A DNA stretch of 64,000 nucleotides from Symbiodinium natans (taxonomy: Eukaryota; Sar; Dinophyceae; Suessiales; Symbiodiniaceae): assembly GCA_905221605.1 (NCBI GenBank), contig CAJNDS010002183.1, forward strand, positions 243,501 to 307,500, read 5' to 3'. Shown piece after piece: positions 22,728 to 34,700 of the stretch. The notes under the pieces are model-generated. The model did not search any database and had not been told where the DNA came from. It worked only from the letters and a program-made list of their open reading frames with translations. The position numbers and the translations under genes are program-made. Every line of letters begins with the position of its first letter. Positions within the stretch are counted from its first letter, which is position 1.

Positions 22728-25700
22728 ATGTGTATATATATATATACTTTATATATATATATATATACACATGTATATCTATATCTATATTTATATTTGT
22801 ATGTATATTTATATTTGTATGTATATTTATATTTATATGTATTTATACATATACATTTTGTTCTTCCTTATTTGGGTTTTTCTATCCCTACATATAAGTA
22901 CTGCTTAAAGGGCTTACTTAAGCCAACCCAGGTCTACAACGATGCCATTGTCCTGGACGTGGCGCCGCAGTCTTAGCCCGACTTGGGGTTGAATCGGGGG
23001 CATTCGGGCTTTGGTTTCGGGTTTAGGGTTTAGGGTTTAGGGTTTAGGGTTTAGGGTTTAGGGTTTAGGGTTTAGGGTTTTTCGGGCTTTTCGGGCTTTT
23101 CGGGCTTTTCGGGTTTGGTTGTTGATTTGGGTCAAACTTTGCGGTTCAGGGCTCTGCCCCACAATCTAGAGTCTAGAGTCTTAGAAACCTCTAAACCCTA
23201 AACCCTAAACCCTAAACCCTAAACCCTGAACCCTGAACCCTGAACCCTGAACCCTAAAGCAAAGCCAGGGAGCCCCTAAATCCATAAAACATGCTGCTCC
23301 AGGCCCACTGGTATGCACAGTTCCTTTTCTTGGGTGCGGTTCTAGGATCCCTGTTTCACCAACCGTAAGCCCTTCAAAAAAGCAGGTTGCTGAAGCCCTC
23401 AACCCTAAGCCCTGAAGCCTAAACCCTCCTTCCAAAAGCACTAGACCCTTCAACCCCCCCTAAACCCTGAACCCTAAATCCTAAACCCGAAGCTCTGTAA
23501 GAGCCTCTTGACTCTTCAACCCTAAGCCGAAAAACCCCACCTCTAGTTAGCATATACCATTTCCATTTTCTAACCATGCACCACCCCCTAGCACCCAAAC
23601 CATAACAACCTATACCTCAACCCTAACCCAACCCAACATCCATAGGTAGAACCCTAGGAAAGACCCACCTGAAGACCCAAAACCATAACAACCTATGCCC
23701 CAATGCCCACATAATAGAACCATTAGAAGAAACCATACACCACCACATAGAAAAATCCCAACCTCAAACCCATACACCAATACCCCCATAGAAAACCCGA
23801 TAGTATCAACCCGAAAACCCTAACCCTAGAAAATGGAAATGGTCATCTGAAAGATAATATCTATTATTGGAATAAGGTTTAGGAATGAGGCCGAACCGAC
23901 AAGAACGATACTTGCAGTATAGCATGAGCTACTTGTCACATTCCATTTTCAGCTTCAACCGCACCCTCACTGGGCATTTCTTCCTGCATCCATTTCTCAA
24001 TGGCCATGAAAGCTGGCCTGGCATCTGCCTTGTTCTTTTGGGCACAAAGGGCGCCATTCCAGTCTTTTCTTGCGGTCCGTCCCGGCTCGTGGTTCGTTCG
24101 CACACAGGGTCAGTCACGTTTCGCCTGGCCAACCAAAATGAACAGACGGACTCGGACTTGCGCATTCTCACCGCATTCCGGAGATGTTCCAGTTTCCAAG
24201 AGTTGTGTAGTGAGGAAGACTGTATTCAGCGGACATGCGCAGCGCTGTTTGCCAGTTTCAGCAGTCTCAGCCTTTTTGCATACTTGTGCAATGCGGGCAG
24301 ATGGTCAGCTCGTCTGCTTTGGAGCCAATGGTAATCGGCAGCGTGACGTCCAAGCAGATTTGAGACCAGTTTTGGCAGTCTCAGCGGGCGGGTCTCATAC
24401 TTGTGCAGTGCGAACAGATGGTCAGCTCGTCTGCTTTGGAGACAATGGTTGTTGGCAGTGTGACGTCCCAGCAGATTTGGGACCAGTTCTGGCAGTCTCA
24501 GCGGGTGGGTCTCATACTTGTGCAGTGCGAACAGATGGTCAGCTCGTCTGCTTTGGAGACAATGGCCGTTGGCAGTGTGACGTCCCAGCAGATTTGGGAC
24601 CAGTTCTGGCAGTCTCAGCGGGCGAGTCTCATACTTGTGCAGTGCGAACAGATGGTCAGCTCGTCTGCTTTGGAGACAATGATTATGGGCAGTGTGACGT
24701 CCCAGCAGATTTGGGACCAGTTCTGGCAGTCTCAGCGGGTGGGTTTCTTACTTGTGCAATGCGGTCGAACGGTCAGCTCGTCTGCTTTGGACGCTATCGT
24801 TCTGGGCAGTGTGACGTCCCAGCGGATTTGGGACCAGTTCTGGCAGTCGCAGCGGGCGCGGGCGGGTTTCATACTTGTGCAATTCGAACAGATGGTCAGC
24901 TCGTCTGCTTCGGAGACAATTGTTTTGGGAGGTGTGACGTCCCAACAGATTTGGGACCAGTTCTGGCAGTCGCAGCAGGCAGTTTGCATACTTGTGCAAT
25001 GCGGTCAGACGGTCAGCTCGTCTGCTTTGGAAACAATGATTATGGCGGGCCGTGTGACGTCCCAGGGCAGTGTGACGTCCCAGCGGATTTGGGACCAGTT
25101 CTGGCAGTCTCAGCGGGCAGATTTCATACTTGTGCAGTGCGAGCAGACGGTCAGCTCGTCTGCTTTGGAGACAAACGTTCTGGGCAGTGTGATGTCCCGG
25201 CATGTTTGGCACCAGTTTAGTGTGTCATACTTGTGCTGCGCAGAAAGACACAGATAGTCAGCTTGTCTGCTTTGGAGACAACGAAGAGTCATGTGCCCAA
25301 CCGGTGATTGTGAATGAAATAGAGACTGCTTACCCTCAAGCCTTCAGCAGTTCAAATCTCAGATACTGCCTATTATTGCCCTCAACTCTGTAATAGTTTT
25401 GACCTATTTTGTTTTCAATATTTTCTATTGTATAAATATTCTGTGACCAGTTGCTCACTCTTTCTTTTTCATTCGGTTTTCGTTTCCTAAATATCTTAAC
25501 TTCGTCGCCTACATCTAAATCAGGATAAACACGGTTATTCTTTTCCTTCATTGTTAAATTTAATTTCACTTTGAATTGATTACTGGGTTTTCGGGCTCCT
25601 TTCGGCGTAAATCCCGTTGCCGAGTGCTTCATTTGATTGTTATAGGTTAATAATATTTCTAATATATAATCTGGCCATTGTATGTTTTTGCTTTCCCTTT

Positions 25701-28700
25701 TCTTCATCCGCTTCAACCCGCTTATACAACATCTCTTTAAATGTGCGGATGGCTCTTTCACTAAATTTGGGTGCGCCCGCGTTCTGTGGTGTTCTATGTT
25801 CTCGTCCTTCAAATACTTTTGTATTGCTTCCTTGTTCAATGCGCCTTCATCGTCCGTATAAATTATTTCAGGTTTCTTACCCATCTTATATAAACATTCA
25901 ATCATTCCACTCGCAACATCTCCTTCTTGTTTGCTTTTTATCGGCACTACATACATGAATTGATCAAAAACATCAATCATCAAAACACCTACCCTAAACT
26001 TTTGTTCATCCAAATCGTTTATAAAAAAAACAAATCCATCTGATATTCGTAGGCGGAGTGCGGGGCGATAAAACTGTTTTGGCCTACTGGCTTTCTTTTT
26101 TGTTCAACATTCTTTCAAAAAAACTCGTTTATATCTGCCATTGTTATAGTTTTGTCCTTCTCCCGTGCTTCGCGTAATGTCCTTTGTTTTGAACCATAAC
26201 CCGCTCTATCAAAATATACATCATTAATGATTTTCTGTTTCTCGCTCATAAGTAAAAAATAATGATTTAATATAAATAATTAAATCATCATTTTTAAGAA
26301 TTAGGTATAATCACTTTGTATTCGTTCATATCGTATTTGGGTGCTCCGCGCTTCTTTCCGCTAGGTTTCTTATCGGTAATGATTTCGTTAATTTGCGTTG
26401 GTGTCAAATCTTCTTCACTTAAACTATTCTCTGCTATGTATTCCTTAAGCTTCTTCTTCTGGTTGTGTCTTAAACTTGCTTCGCGCTTCTTCAACATAAA
26501 TTGCTCGTCTTCTTTCCTCTTGTTATTTTAAGGGGCTGCGCCCATGGGCGGGCAGCGCAGGCAGAAGCGCGGGGCGAGCAGTTTCTAAGCATTTTGAGGC
26601 CCCTAAACTCCCTTAAAATCTCTAAGCGTTTGAGGCTCCTGAACTCCCTTAAAGTTTCTGAGCATTTTCAGGCCCCTAAACTCCCTTCAAATCTCTAAGC
26701 GTTTGAGGCTCCTAGACTCCCTTAAAGTTTCTAAGCACTTTATGCGCGCCCTCTGGGGGCCTCCGTGGCGACGCAAAAAACCACGACAAAAAAACCGTTC
26801 ACCGGCGGCACGCGGGGGTCGGCGGCGCTGGCGTCCGGCCCAATTCTGCTTCGCAGCAGGCCGCAGGCTAGCAAGGCTATTCCCGGGACGACCCGGGCTA
26901 AAAGGTCCGCCAATGCTCGGTCCTTGGGGACCTCGCGCTGCCGGCTACCGCCAGTGCCGCCGACCCCAGATTGAAGTTGGGGCTTGCTATGCTGGGTGAG
27001 CCTGTCGGTTTTTTTTAGTTTTTTGGGATTTGTTTGGGGTTTCTTGCCCTGTGGGTTCAGTGGGTGCAAGGAGGCTGGAAGGGTTAAGGTTAGAGGGCTG
27101 CAGACCTTCAGGCTTCGAAGCCCCAAGCCCCAAGCCCCAAGCCCCGAGCCCCAAGCCCCAAGCTCCAAGCGGGAAGGGCAGGATAGAGCAGCGGGGCGGG
27201 GGCGGGGGCAGCGGGAAGGGCGGGAAGGGCGGCGGGGGTCTGGGCATGCACTGGAGCCCTTAATGCATCGAAATCGTGTGTTTTGCGGTGTCGTAAAGTG
27301 ATTTTTAAGGGTTCCAATGCATGCCCAGACCCCTGCCGCCCTTCCCGCGCTTCCCGCTGTTCCCACATGCCCAGACCCCCGCCGCCCTTCCCGCCCTTCC
27401 CGCCCTTCCCGCTGCCCCCGCCCCCGCCTGCCGCCTTGCCCCACTGCCCTATACCCCTTACCCGCCCGCACCTCACCCCTCGCCCCTCCCGTACTCCTCC
27501 CACCCTTACCCTACCCCGCTGCCCAGACCCTCGCCGCGCTTCCCGCCCGCGCCGTCGCCCCGTTCTCGAGGGCATCGGGTACGGGCGGGGGCAGCGGGAA
27601 GGGCGGGAAGAGCGGGAAGGGCGGTGAGGTCGAGGGTAAGGGGTGAGGGCGAGGGGGTTTGGGCATGAGGGCATCGTACGGTGCGGGAAGAAGGCAAGAG
27701 CGGGGCGGCGGGCGGGGGCGGGGGCAGCAGGAAGGGCGGGAAGCGCGGGAAGGGCGGTGGTACGGTAAGGCGTAAGGTAAGGGTGGGAGGAGTACGGGAG
27801 GGGCGAGGGTAAGGGTTGAGGCAGACACACTTCATTTCCAATTTAGGAGTTGAAAATGAGGCAAAGGGTAAGAGGTGAGGGTAAGGGGTGCGGGGTTTGG
27901 GCATGAGGGCATCGGGTACGGTGCGGGAAGAAGGAAAGGGTGGGGCGGCGGGCGGGGGCGGGGGCAGCGGGAAGGGCGGGAAGCGTGGGAAGGGCGGTGG
28001 GGGTCTGGGCATGCGCTGGAACCCTTAAAAAAAATCACTTCACGACACCGCAAAACACACGATTTCGATGCATTAGGTATCGGGAACGGGGTGGGAAGAA
28101 GGCGGTACAGAGGCGGCGGGTGGAAGCGGGGGCAGCGGGGGCAGCGTAGGTGGGGGTGGAGGGGCCGGGGCAGCAAGGGCAGCAGCGGCGGGCCTTGGCA
28201 TGCACTGGAGCGTCGAAGAAGGTAAGGGTGAGGTCGAAAGTGGTGAGGGTGGAGGGGTTTGGGCATCAGGGTACGCGGCGGGAAGAAGGCCGGGGCGGCG
28301 GGCCTAGGCATGCACTGGAGCCCCTAAGAGGGTAAGGGTGAGGTAAGGGGTGAGGGCGAGGGGGTTTGGGCATGAGGGCATCGTACGGTGCGGGAAGAAG
28401 GCAAGAGCGGGGTGGCGGGCGGGGGCTGGGGCAGGAGGAAGGACGGGAAGCGCGGGAAGGGCGGTGGTACGGTAAGGCGTAAGGTAAGGGTGGGAGGAGT
28501 AGGGAAGGGCGGGAAGGGCGGGAAGGGCGGGCAGCAAGGGCGCGGCGGCGGGCCTACTAAGAGGGTAAGTGTGAGGTCGAGGGTAAGGGGTGAGGGTGAG
28601 GGGGTTTGGGCATGAGGGCATCGTACGGTGCGGGAAGAAGGCAAGAGCGGGGCGGTGGGCGGGGGCGGGGGCAGCAGGAAGGGCGGGAAGCGCGGAAAGG

Positions 28701-31700
28701 GCGGTGGCGCGGTAAGGCGTAAGGTAAGGGTGGGAGGAGTACGGGAGGGGCGAGGGTTAGGGTTGACCCAATAGACCGCTGTAGACAAAATTTTGTCTTT
28801 GTCTACTGTAGACAAATTTTTGTCTACGTAGACAAATTTGAAAATTTGTCTACTGCTGAAAAAAATAGACAAAATGATGCTGCAAATTTGTCTACGTAGA
28901 CAAATTTTGTAGACAAAAATTTGTCTACGTAGACAAATTTTTTTAACAAAATTTTGCATCAAAAATAGACAAAAAAATTGTCTACGTAGACAAATTGGTC
29001 TCTTTTGTCTATCCAAACTTCGGATAAACTTCGAGAAAACTTCGGGATAAACTTCGGGAAAACTTCGGGTTAAACTTCGGCAAAAAACTTCGGGTAACAA
29101 GCAAAGGCTTGTTGTGTTTTGGTTGATTTGCAGTGCTTTTTGACACATGTTCCCAAACTTCGGATAAACTTCGGCGAAACTTCGAGTTAAACTTCGGGTA
29201 AACTTCGGGTTAAACTTCGGCGAAACTTCGAACCAGGCTCGTCCAAACTTCGAACAAACTTCTGCAAAACTGCGGAAAGAACAACCCGAACTTTACCCGA
29301 AACTTCGTCGAAATTTCGGGTTTTGCCCCCCCCCCCCCCCCCCCCCAATTTGTCTATTGTAGACAAAAATTTGTCTACTGTAGACAAATTTTTTGTCCAA
29401 AATTTGTCTACTGTAGACAAATTTTGTCGACAAATTTTTGTCTAAATAGACAAATCGTGTAGACAAAAATTTGTCTACTGTAGACAAAATTTTGTTTTTA
29501 ACTATGTAGACAAAATTTTGTCTACTGCGGTCTATTGGGTGAGGCGCGGGCAGGCACACTTCATTTCTAGGTTAGGGGTTGAAAATGAGGCAAAGGGTAG
29601 AGGTGAGGGCGAGGGTAAGGGGTGCGGGGTTTGGGCATGAGGGCATCGGGTACGGTGCGGGAAGAAGGCAAGGGCGGGGCGGCAGCGGGAAGGGCGGGAA
29701 GGGCCGTGGGGGTCTGGGCATGCCATGCACTGGAGCCTCTAAAAAAGTAAGGGTGAGGTCGAAAGTAAGGGGTGAGGGTGGAGGGGTTTGGGCATCAGGG
29801 TACGGGGCGGGAAGAAGGCAAGAGCGGGGCGGCGGGCGGGGGCGGGGCAGGGAAGGGCGGGAAGGGCGGGGGCAGCAAGGGCGCAGCTAGGCATGCACTG
29901 GAGCCCCTAAGAGGGTAAGGGTGAGGTCGAGGGTAAGGGGTGAGGGCGAGGGGGTTTGGGCATGAGGGCATCGTACGGTGCGGGAAGAAGGCCAGAGCAG
30001 GACGGCGGGCGGGGGCGCGAGGGTAAGGGGTGCGGAGGGCGGGCGGCGAGGAGGGCGGGGGCAGCAAGGGCAGAAGTCGGGCGTGCGCTGGTACGGTAAG
30101 GCGTAAGTGGGGTAAGGGTGGGAGGAGTACGGGAGGGGCGAGGGTAAGGGTTGAGGTGCGAGCGGGTAAGGGGTGGGGCAGCGGGAGGGCGGGGGCAGCA
30201 AGGGCAGAAGTCGGGCATGCACTGGTACGGTAAGGCGTAAGTAAGGTAAGGGTGGGGAGGAGTACGGGAGGGGCGAGAGTAAGGGTTGAGGTGCGAGCGG
30301 GTAAGGGGTGGGGCAGCGGGAGGGGGGCGGGGGAGTTAAGACGACGCCATGGGTCTTCACTAGCGCCTCCCCCGCTCAAGCTGGGGTCGGCGGATATCAG
30401 AAGAACAAGAAGAAGATTGAGCAAATGAAAAAATCTAAATAGTATTATATGACTGATTTTCACTCGGAGTATTCAACTTGTATGGAACTTTTAAAACAAA
30501 AGAGTAAAGAAGTATCAGAAATTGGTATTTTACTAAAGGCAATGAAAGACTTACTTCACAAATTAGAAGAGGAAGAAAAGAAAGTAGAGGCATTGAAGAA
30601 GAAGAAAGAGAAAAGCCCTTGCTTTAGATTTACTGATTTACATTGTTGTAGTTGTAGTTCTAGTTTATTTTAATGATAATTAATAATATTTTTGATATAT
30701 TATTAATCATCAGTGGTTGTCTCTTCATCAACTTTAAAAACACGGTCTAGATTTATGTAAAACATATTGTTAATATCTTGTGACCGTAACTTAATAAAAA
30801 AGAATGAAAAAGGTTTAAAATTTAATGCTTGTTGATACATGTCATATAAACGGTGTTTATCTACTAAAGCGCTATTTTCTTCAATGAAAGCATCAACTTC
30901 ACGCATGTTTCTTAACTTGAATATGTATAATGAACTACTGTTTAACCTAATTATAGGTGCTACAGCATTGTATTTTTGAACTGACGTTAGAACTGATATT
31001 GCGTTATGTCTGCTTTTTGTGTATAAACCGTGTAGTATTTTTGAATATTTCATAAAGCGCTGGTCTTCTGCGAAATCGTCAAGTACGATAAGCACCGAAA
31101 ATAGGTTCTTAATTAATTTTATTTTTCTTTTGATATTCAACTACTTTATGTTGAGTATCAATTATTTTTTGTAACGCCGTTGGGTTATAGTCATCAAACA
31201 GGTATTGTTCCCTATCATTATCAACTTTGAGGTGGTCAGTTCTATAACGTTTTACAGGAATCCAGTTGTCATCAACTGAAGCAGTGGGCGAGAAAACGTA
31301 AATACGTTCAAAGCAGTTCTTATAAATTTTAATATGAGATTTTGAAGTAAAATACCTTTACCGCCTTGACTACTTGCGCATATAATAGACCGAAACGGGA
31401 GTTTATCGGCAGCTTCAAATTTAGATTGTTTATAGTCATATGTTTTTGGTTCTATAGGTTCAATTGATGGAGTATTTTCGCTCTTTATTAATAATTAGAA
31501 ATTATATGATTTAAATATATAATGGATACAAAGTATGATACTTATATTGAAACCATAAATGGTTTAGAAGTAATAGAACAACAGGTAACAAGCGATAATA
31601 AAATTAAAAGATGTTGTTATTGGTCATTAGAGTTTGTAAAGTCAGCTATTATTTGTTAGAAAAATAGTAAGAAATCTAAATAACATAAATGAGCGATAAA

Positions 31701-34700
31701 GAAAATGTTGAACAAAAAGAAGGAGGTTTAAGTGTTAATAAAGATGGTATAAATTGTCTATTTTGTAGATGTAAAAGAAATACATATCATAAGGAAACAA
31801 AAACAACAACAGAAGATAATACAGTTATTGTTAATGTTGTAGAAGATAGAAGCAGCTTTAAAATTGGAAAAGGTAGAAATGTATCTCCTGACGATGGAAT
31901 ATTTAAACCGGACATTTCATCACAATTTGGAGGCGTTGAGCTTTGTAGCACGGGTTGGGATAAGCATCGTAAAATTACCCCTGAAGAATGCGAGGAACGC
32001 CTTGATAAACTTGAAGAAGATGTAGAAGATGTTAAGAAATGGGTTAAACTATATTTTAAACATATATGGATTGTTTGTGTTTCAAGAAAGAAGAGAAAGA
32101 AAACAAAAGCGCTTGGCTAATTGAACGAAGAAAGATAAGAATGTATAATGCTAGGTTAAGTGCTATAATAGATGAACTGGAGGATTATCAGCATTTATGT
32201 CAGTATAAGAAACGGTTTAAATTATTGTTTGAATTTTATCAGTTACATGAGATATTAAAATAATTACTTAAAGTATTATTGATATGTATATCTGACAGTT
32301 GTATAGTGCCATAAGCCCCAGACATCATTTCTTCACCCCGCGTGTTGCGCTCTACCATAAGCGTATCATAAGAGTGCGGTAATGGTTAATTAGTTTGGAG
32401 TTGTGCTCCTATTACCCATTGCTCGTTCAAATGTTCTAATACTAATTAAAATTTTAGAAGATTTTTTCAGTCTAACCGTGCCTAAAGACTAGACTTTATA
32501 GTATAGTAAGATGGAAAAGCGAGTGTGTAAATCGTGCTGTGCTACAAAAGATGTTGAAGAGTTTGACGGCTTTAAGACTTGTAATAGGTGCCGTGAAGCG
32601 AAAAGAAAATGCTACGGTAAAAACAAAAACGATTATAAGCAAGCGAGAAGAGAAGAGAGAGCAAAAGGGAGCAAATTATGTGAAGAATGCGGGCACAAAA
32701 TAAAAAACGAAAACTGGGATGCCCATTTCCATGATGCGTTACATCCGAACTCGGAATTAAATGTATTGATGAAAGGTGATTTAAGAAGGTTAGGCAACTT
32801 AAGGAAAGAAGGCAAACTAAACGACGAATTACAAGCAGAAATTAAGGCGGAATACGAAAAGCAGAAAAGGGAAATATGCAAACGATTAAACGAGCAATTC
32901 CCCAATAAATTTGTTGATGATGAACCACAGCCTGAACCCGAGAAACCTAAACCCGATATTGATAAAGTGTTCAATCACGTCCATCAGTTGCTAATGAATG
33001 ATGAGTTTTTAGAAGATTACTTTATGCTAGTCGGAATGCATAAGGATAGGATAATTATTGAAATCCCAGTTGATAAGTCATAGGAAAAAGAATTTCTGAA
33101 GAAAAAACACTTAAAGAAATAACGCCTATATATATATAAAGATAAGAATGAGCGATACTTTACAGGTAGAAATTCTTGACTTTATGATTGACGAGATTGA
33201 TGATACAAATGATTTGTTACTTGAGAGAGTGAAAAGATTAGAGAAGTTCCGGTCAAAAACATCTAACACTGCCCATAATGAAGCCGATAGAAGTAGATTT
33301 ACAGAGACGAAATTATCCGAAAGAATAACTATTCATTACGACACTATGCTTCAAATGATTATTGATGAGATAGAAAGCATACGAGAGCAAATGGAAGAAA
33401 ACAAAAGCGACGAAAAGAATACCAAAGATTAAGGAAGGAAGAGAAAACACGAGAGCAATAAGCAAACATAATATTATCAAATATAATATTATGCTTGTTC
33501 CTACCTTATCCCCAAACCTTATTCCTATTATGGATATTTTATTAGAGAATACCATTTCCATTTTCAAGGGTTAGGGATTTCAGGTTGGGGAATATAGGTT
33601 TTTTCTATGGGAGTGTTGGTGTATGGGTTTGAGGTGGGGATTTTTCTATGTGGTGGTGTATGGTTTCTTCTGGTGGTTCCATGGTATGGGTCTTGCTATG
33701 GGTCTTGGTGTGGGTCTTTTAGTGGGTTTAGGGTCGAGACATAGGTTGTTATGGCTTTGGGTCTTCGGGTGGCATAGGGGGCGGTGCATGGTTAGAAAAT
33801 GGAAATGGTAGTTGCTAACTCCCCTAACCCTTTAAACCCTCTACAGCCCGAACAGCCCCAAGCCCCACAACCCCATACACCCTAAACACCCCAAACCCCA
33901 AAGCCTCAAAATCCAAGAAGCTTCCCAGCCCCAAACCCCAAACCCCAAACCCCAAACCCCAAACCCCAAACCCCAAACCCCAAACCCCAAACCCCAAACC
34001 CCAAACCCCAAACCCCAAACCCCAAACCCCAAACCCCAAACCCGAACGCCCTAGCCCTAAACCCTAAACCCCTAAACCCCCCAAATCCCTAAAATCCAAG
34101 AAGCTTCCAAGGTCCTGGACGTGGAAGAAGCTCGACCCTTCGGGCAACATCCCCGCCGCCAGGCCCAGGGTTGCAACAAAGGAAAGGGTGTAGAGTTTAG
34201 GGCTTAGTGTTTAGGGTTCAGGGTTCAGGGTTCAGGATTTAGGATTTCGGACTTAGGGTTGTGAATAGGGATTCTAGTAACCCCCTATGATAATCCCTAT
34301 TAAGGACTGTTGGCATTCGGGGGATCATTGCAAGTTTAGGGTTTTTGGGGTTTCGAGTTTAGAGTTTAGGCTGTAGAGTCTATGGTTTAGAGTTTAGGGT
34401 TTTAGGTCTAGGGTTTCGCGTTTATAGAGTTTAGGAATGGCCACCGGTTCCTTCTGTATGTAGGTGAATGGCTATTTTCGGGCCTCCGTTTCTGAGGTTC
34501 GCACCATTTCCATTTGAAGGGTGGTTGAAGCTTTACAGGGTTTTGGGATGTCCCGGGTCTTTTGCAGGCAGTTTTGTGGGGGTCTCCGGGTTTGTCGGGG
34601 TTTAGCGTTTATATAGGTTTTTGGCGGGAGCGGGTTGGTAGGTGCAGGGTTTGGGGCTTAGGGTGCTGGAGCTAGAGTTCCGCTGTTCAAGTCCCAAAGA

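Larger units (their letters stand above)
23545..33820. mobile_element. Polinton/PLV-like element, about 10.3 kb, decayed and nested
   Basis: Two long inverted repeats (23545-23843 and 33550-33820) share blocks such as CCATACACCACCACATAGAA along their length. Outer ends begin AGTTAGCA, so the element has AG...CT termini as described for Polintons. Inside are a retroviral-type integrase (minus), a Walker A/B packaging-type ATPase (minus) and small AT-rich ORFs, the gene set shared by Polintons, polinton-like viruses and virophages. No DNA polymerase B or capsid gene is seen and both core genes are frameshifted, so it is a remnant. No clean target duplication was found (ACCTCT left, CCCCTA right). 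Confidence 0.75.
22970..34111 (+). other. 11.1-kb kelch intron carrying a 10.3-kb mobile element
   Basis: GT at the 5' end, AG at the 3' end, and the reading phase is preserved across it. It opens with G-rich repeats (23015-23080) and ends with CCCCAAA/CCCTAAA repeats (33930-34085), like the small introns. Between these lies the Polinton/PLV-like element. Confidence 0.75.

Noticed and set aside
24403-25257. Second long ORF through the RCC1-like repeats (CEQMVSSSALET...)
   Set aside because: It is the +1 shadow of the 117-bp repeat. Only the HTCAVRTDGQLVCFGDN frame matches a known repeat.
26740-30463. Many 100-270 residue Gly/Arg/Pro-rich ORFs, including one around 28324-29148
   Set aside because: They overlap on both strands and in several frames across GC-rich repeats and the TAGACAAA foldback. 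No domain is visible.
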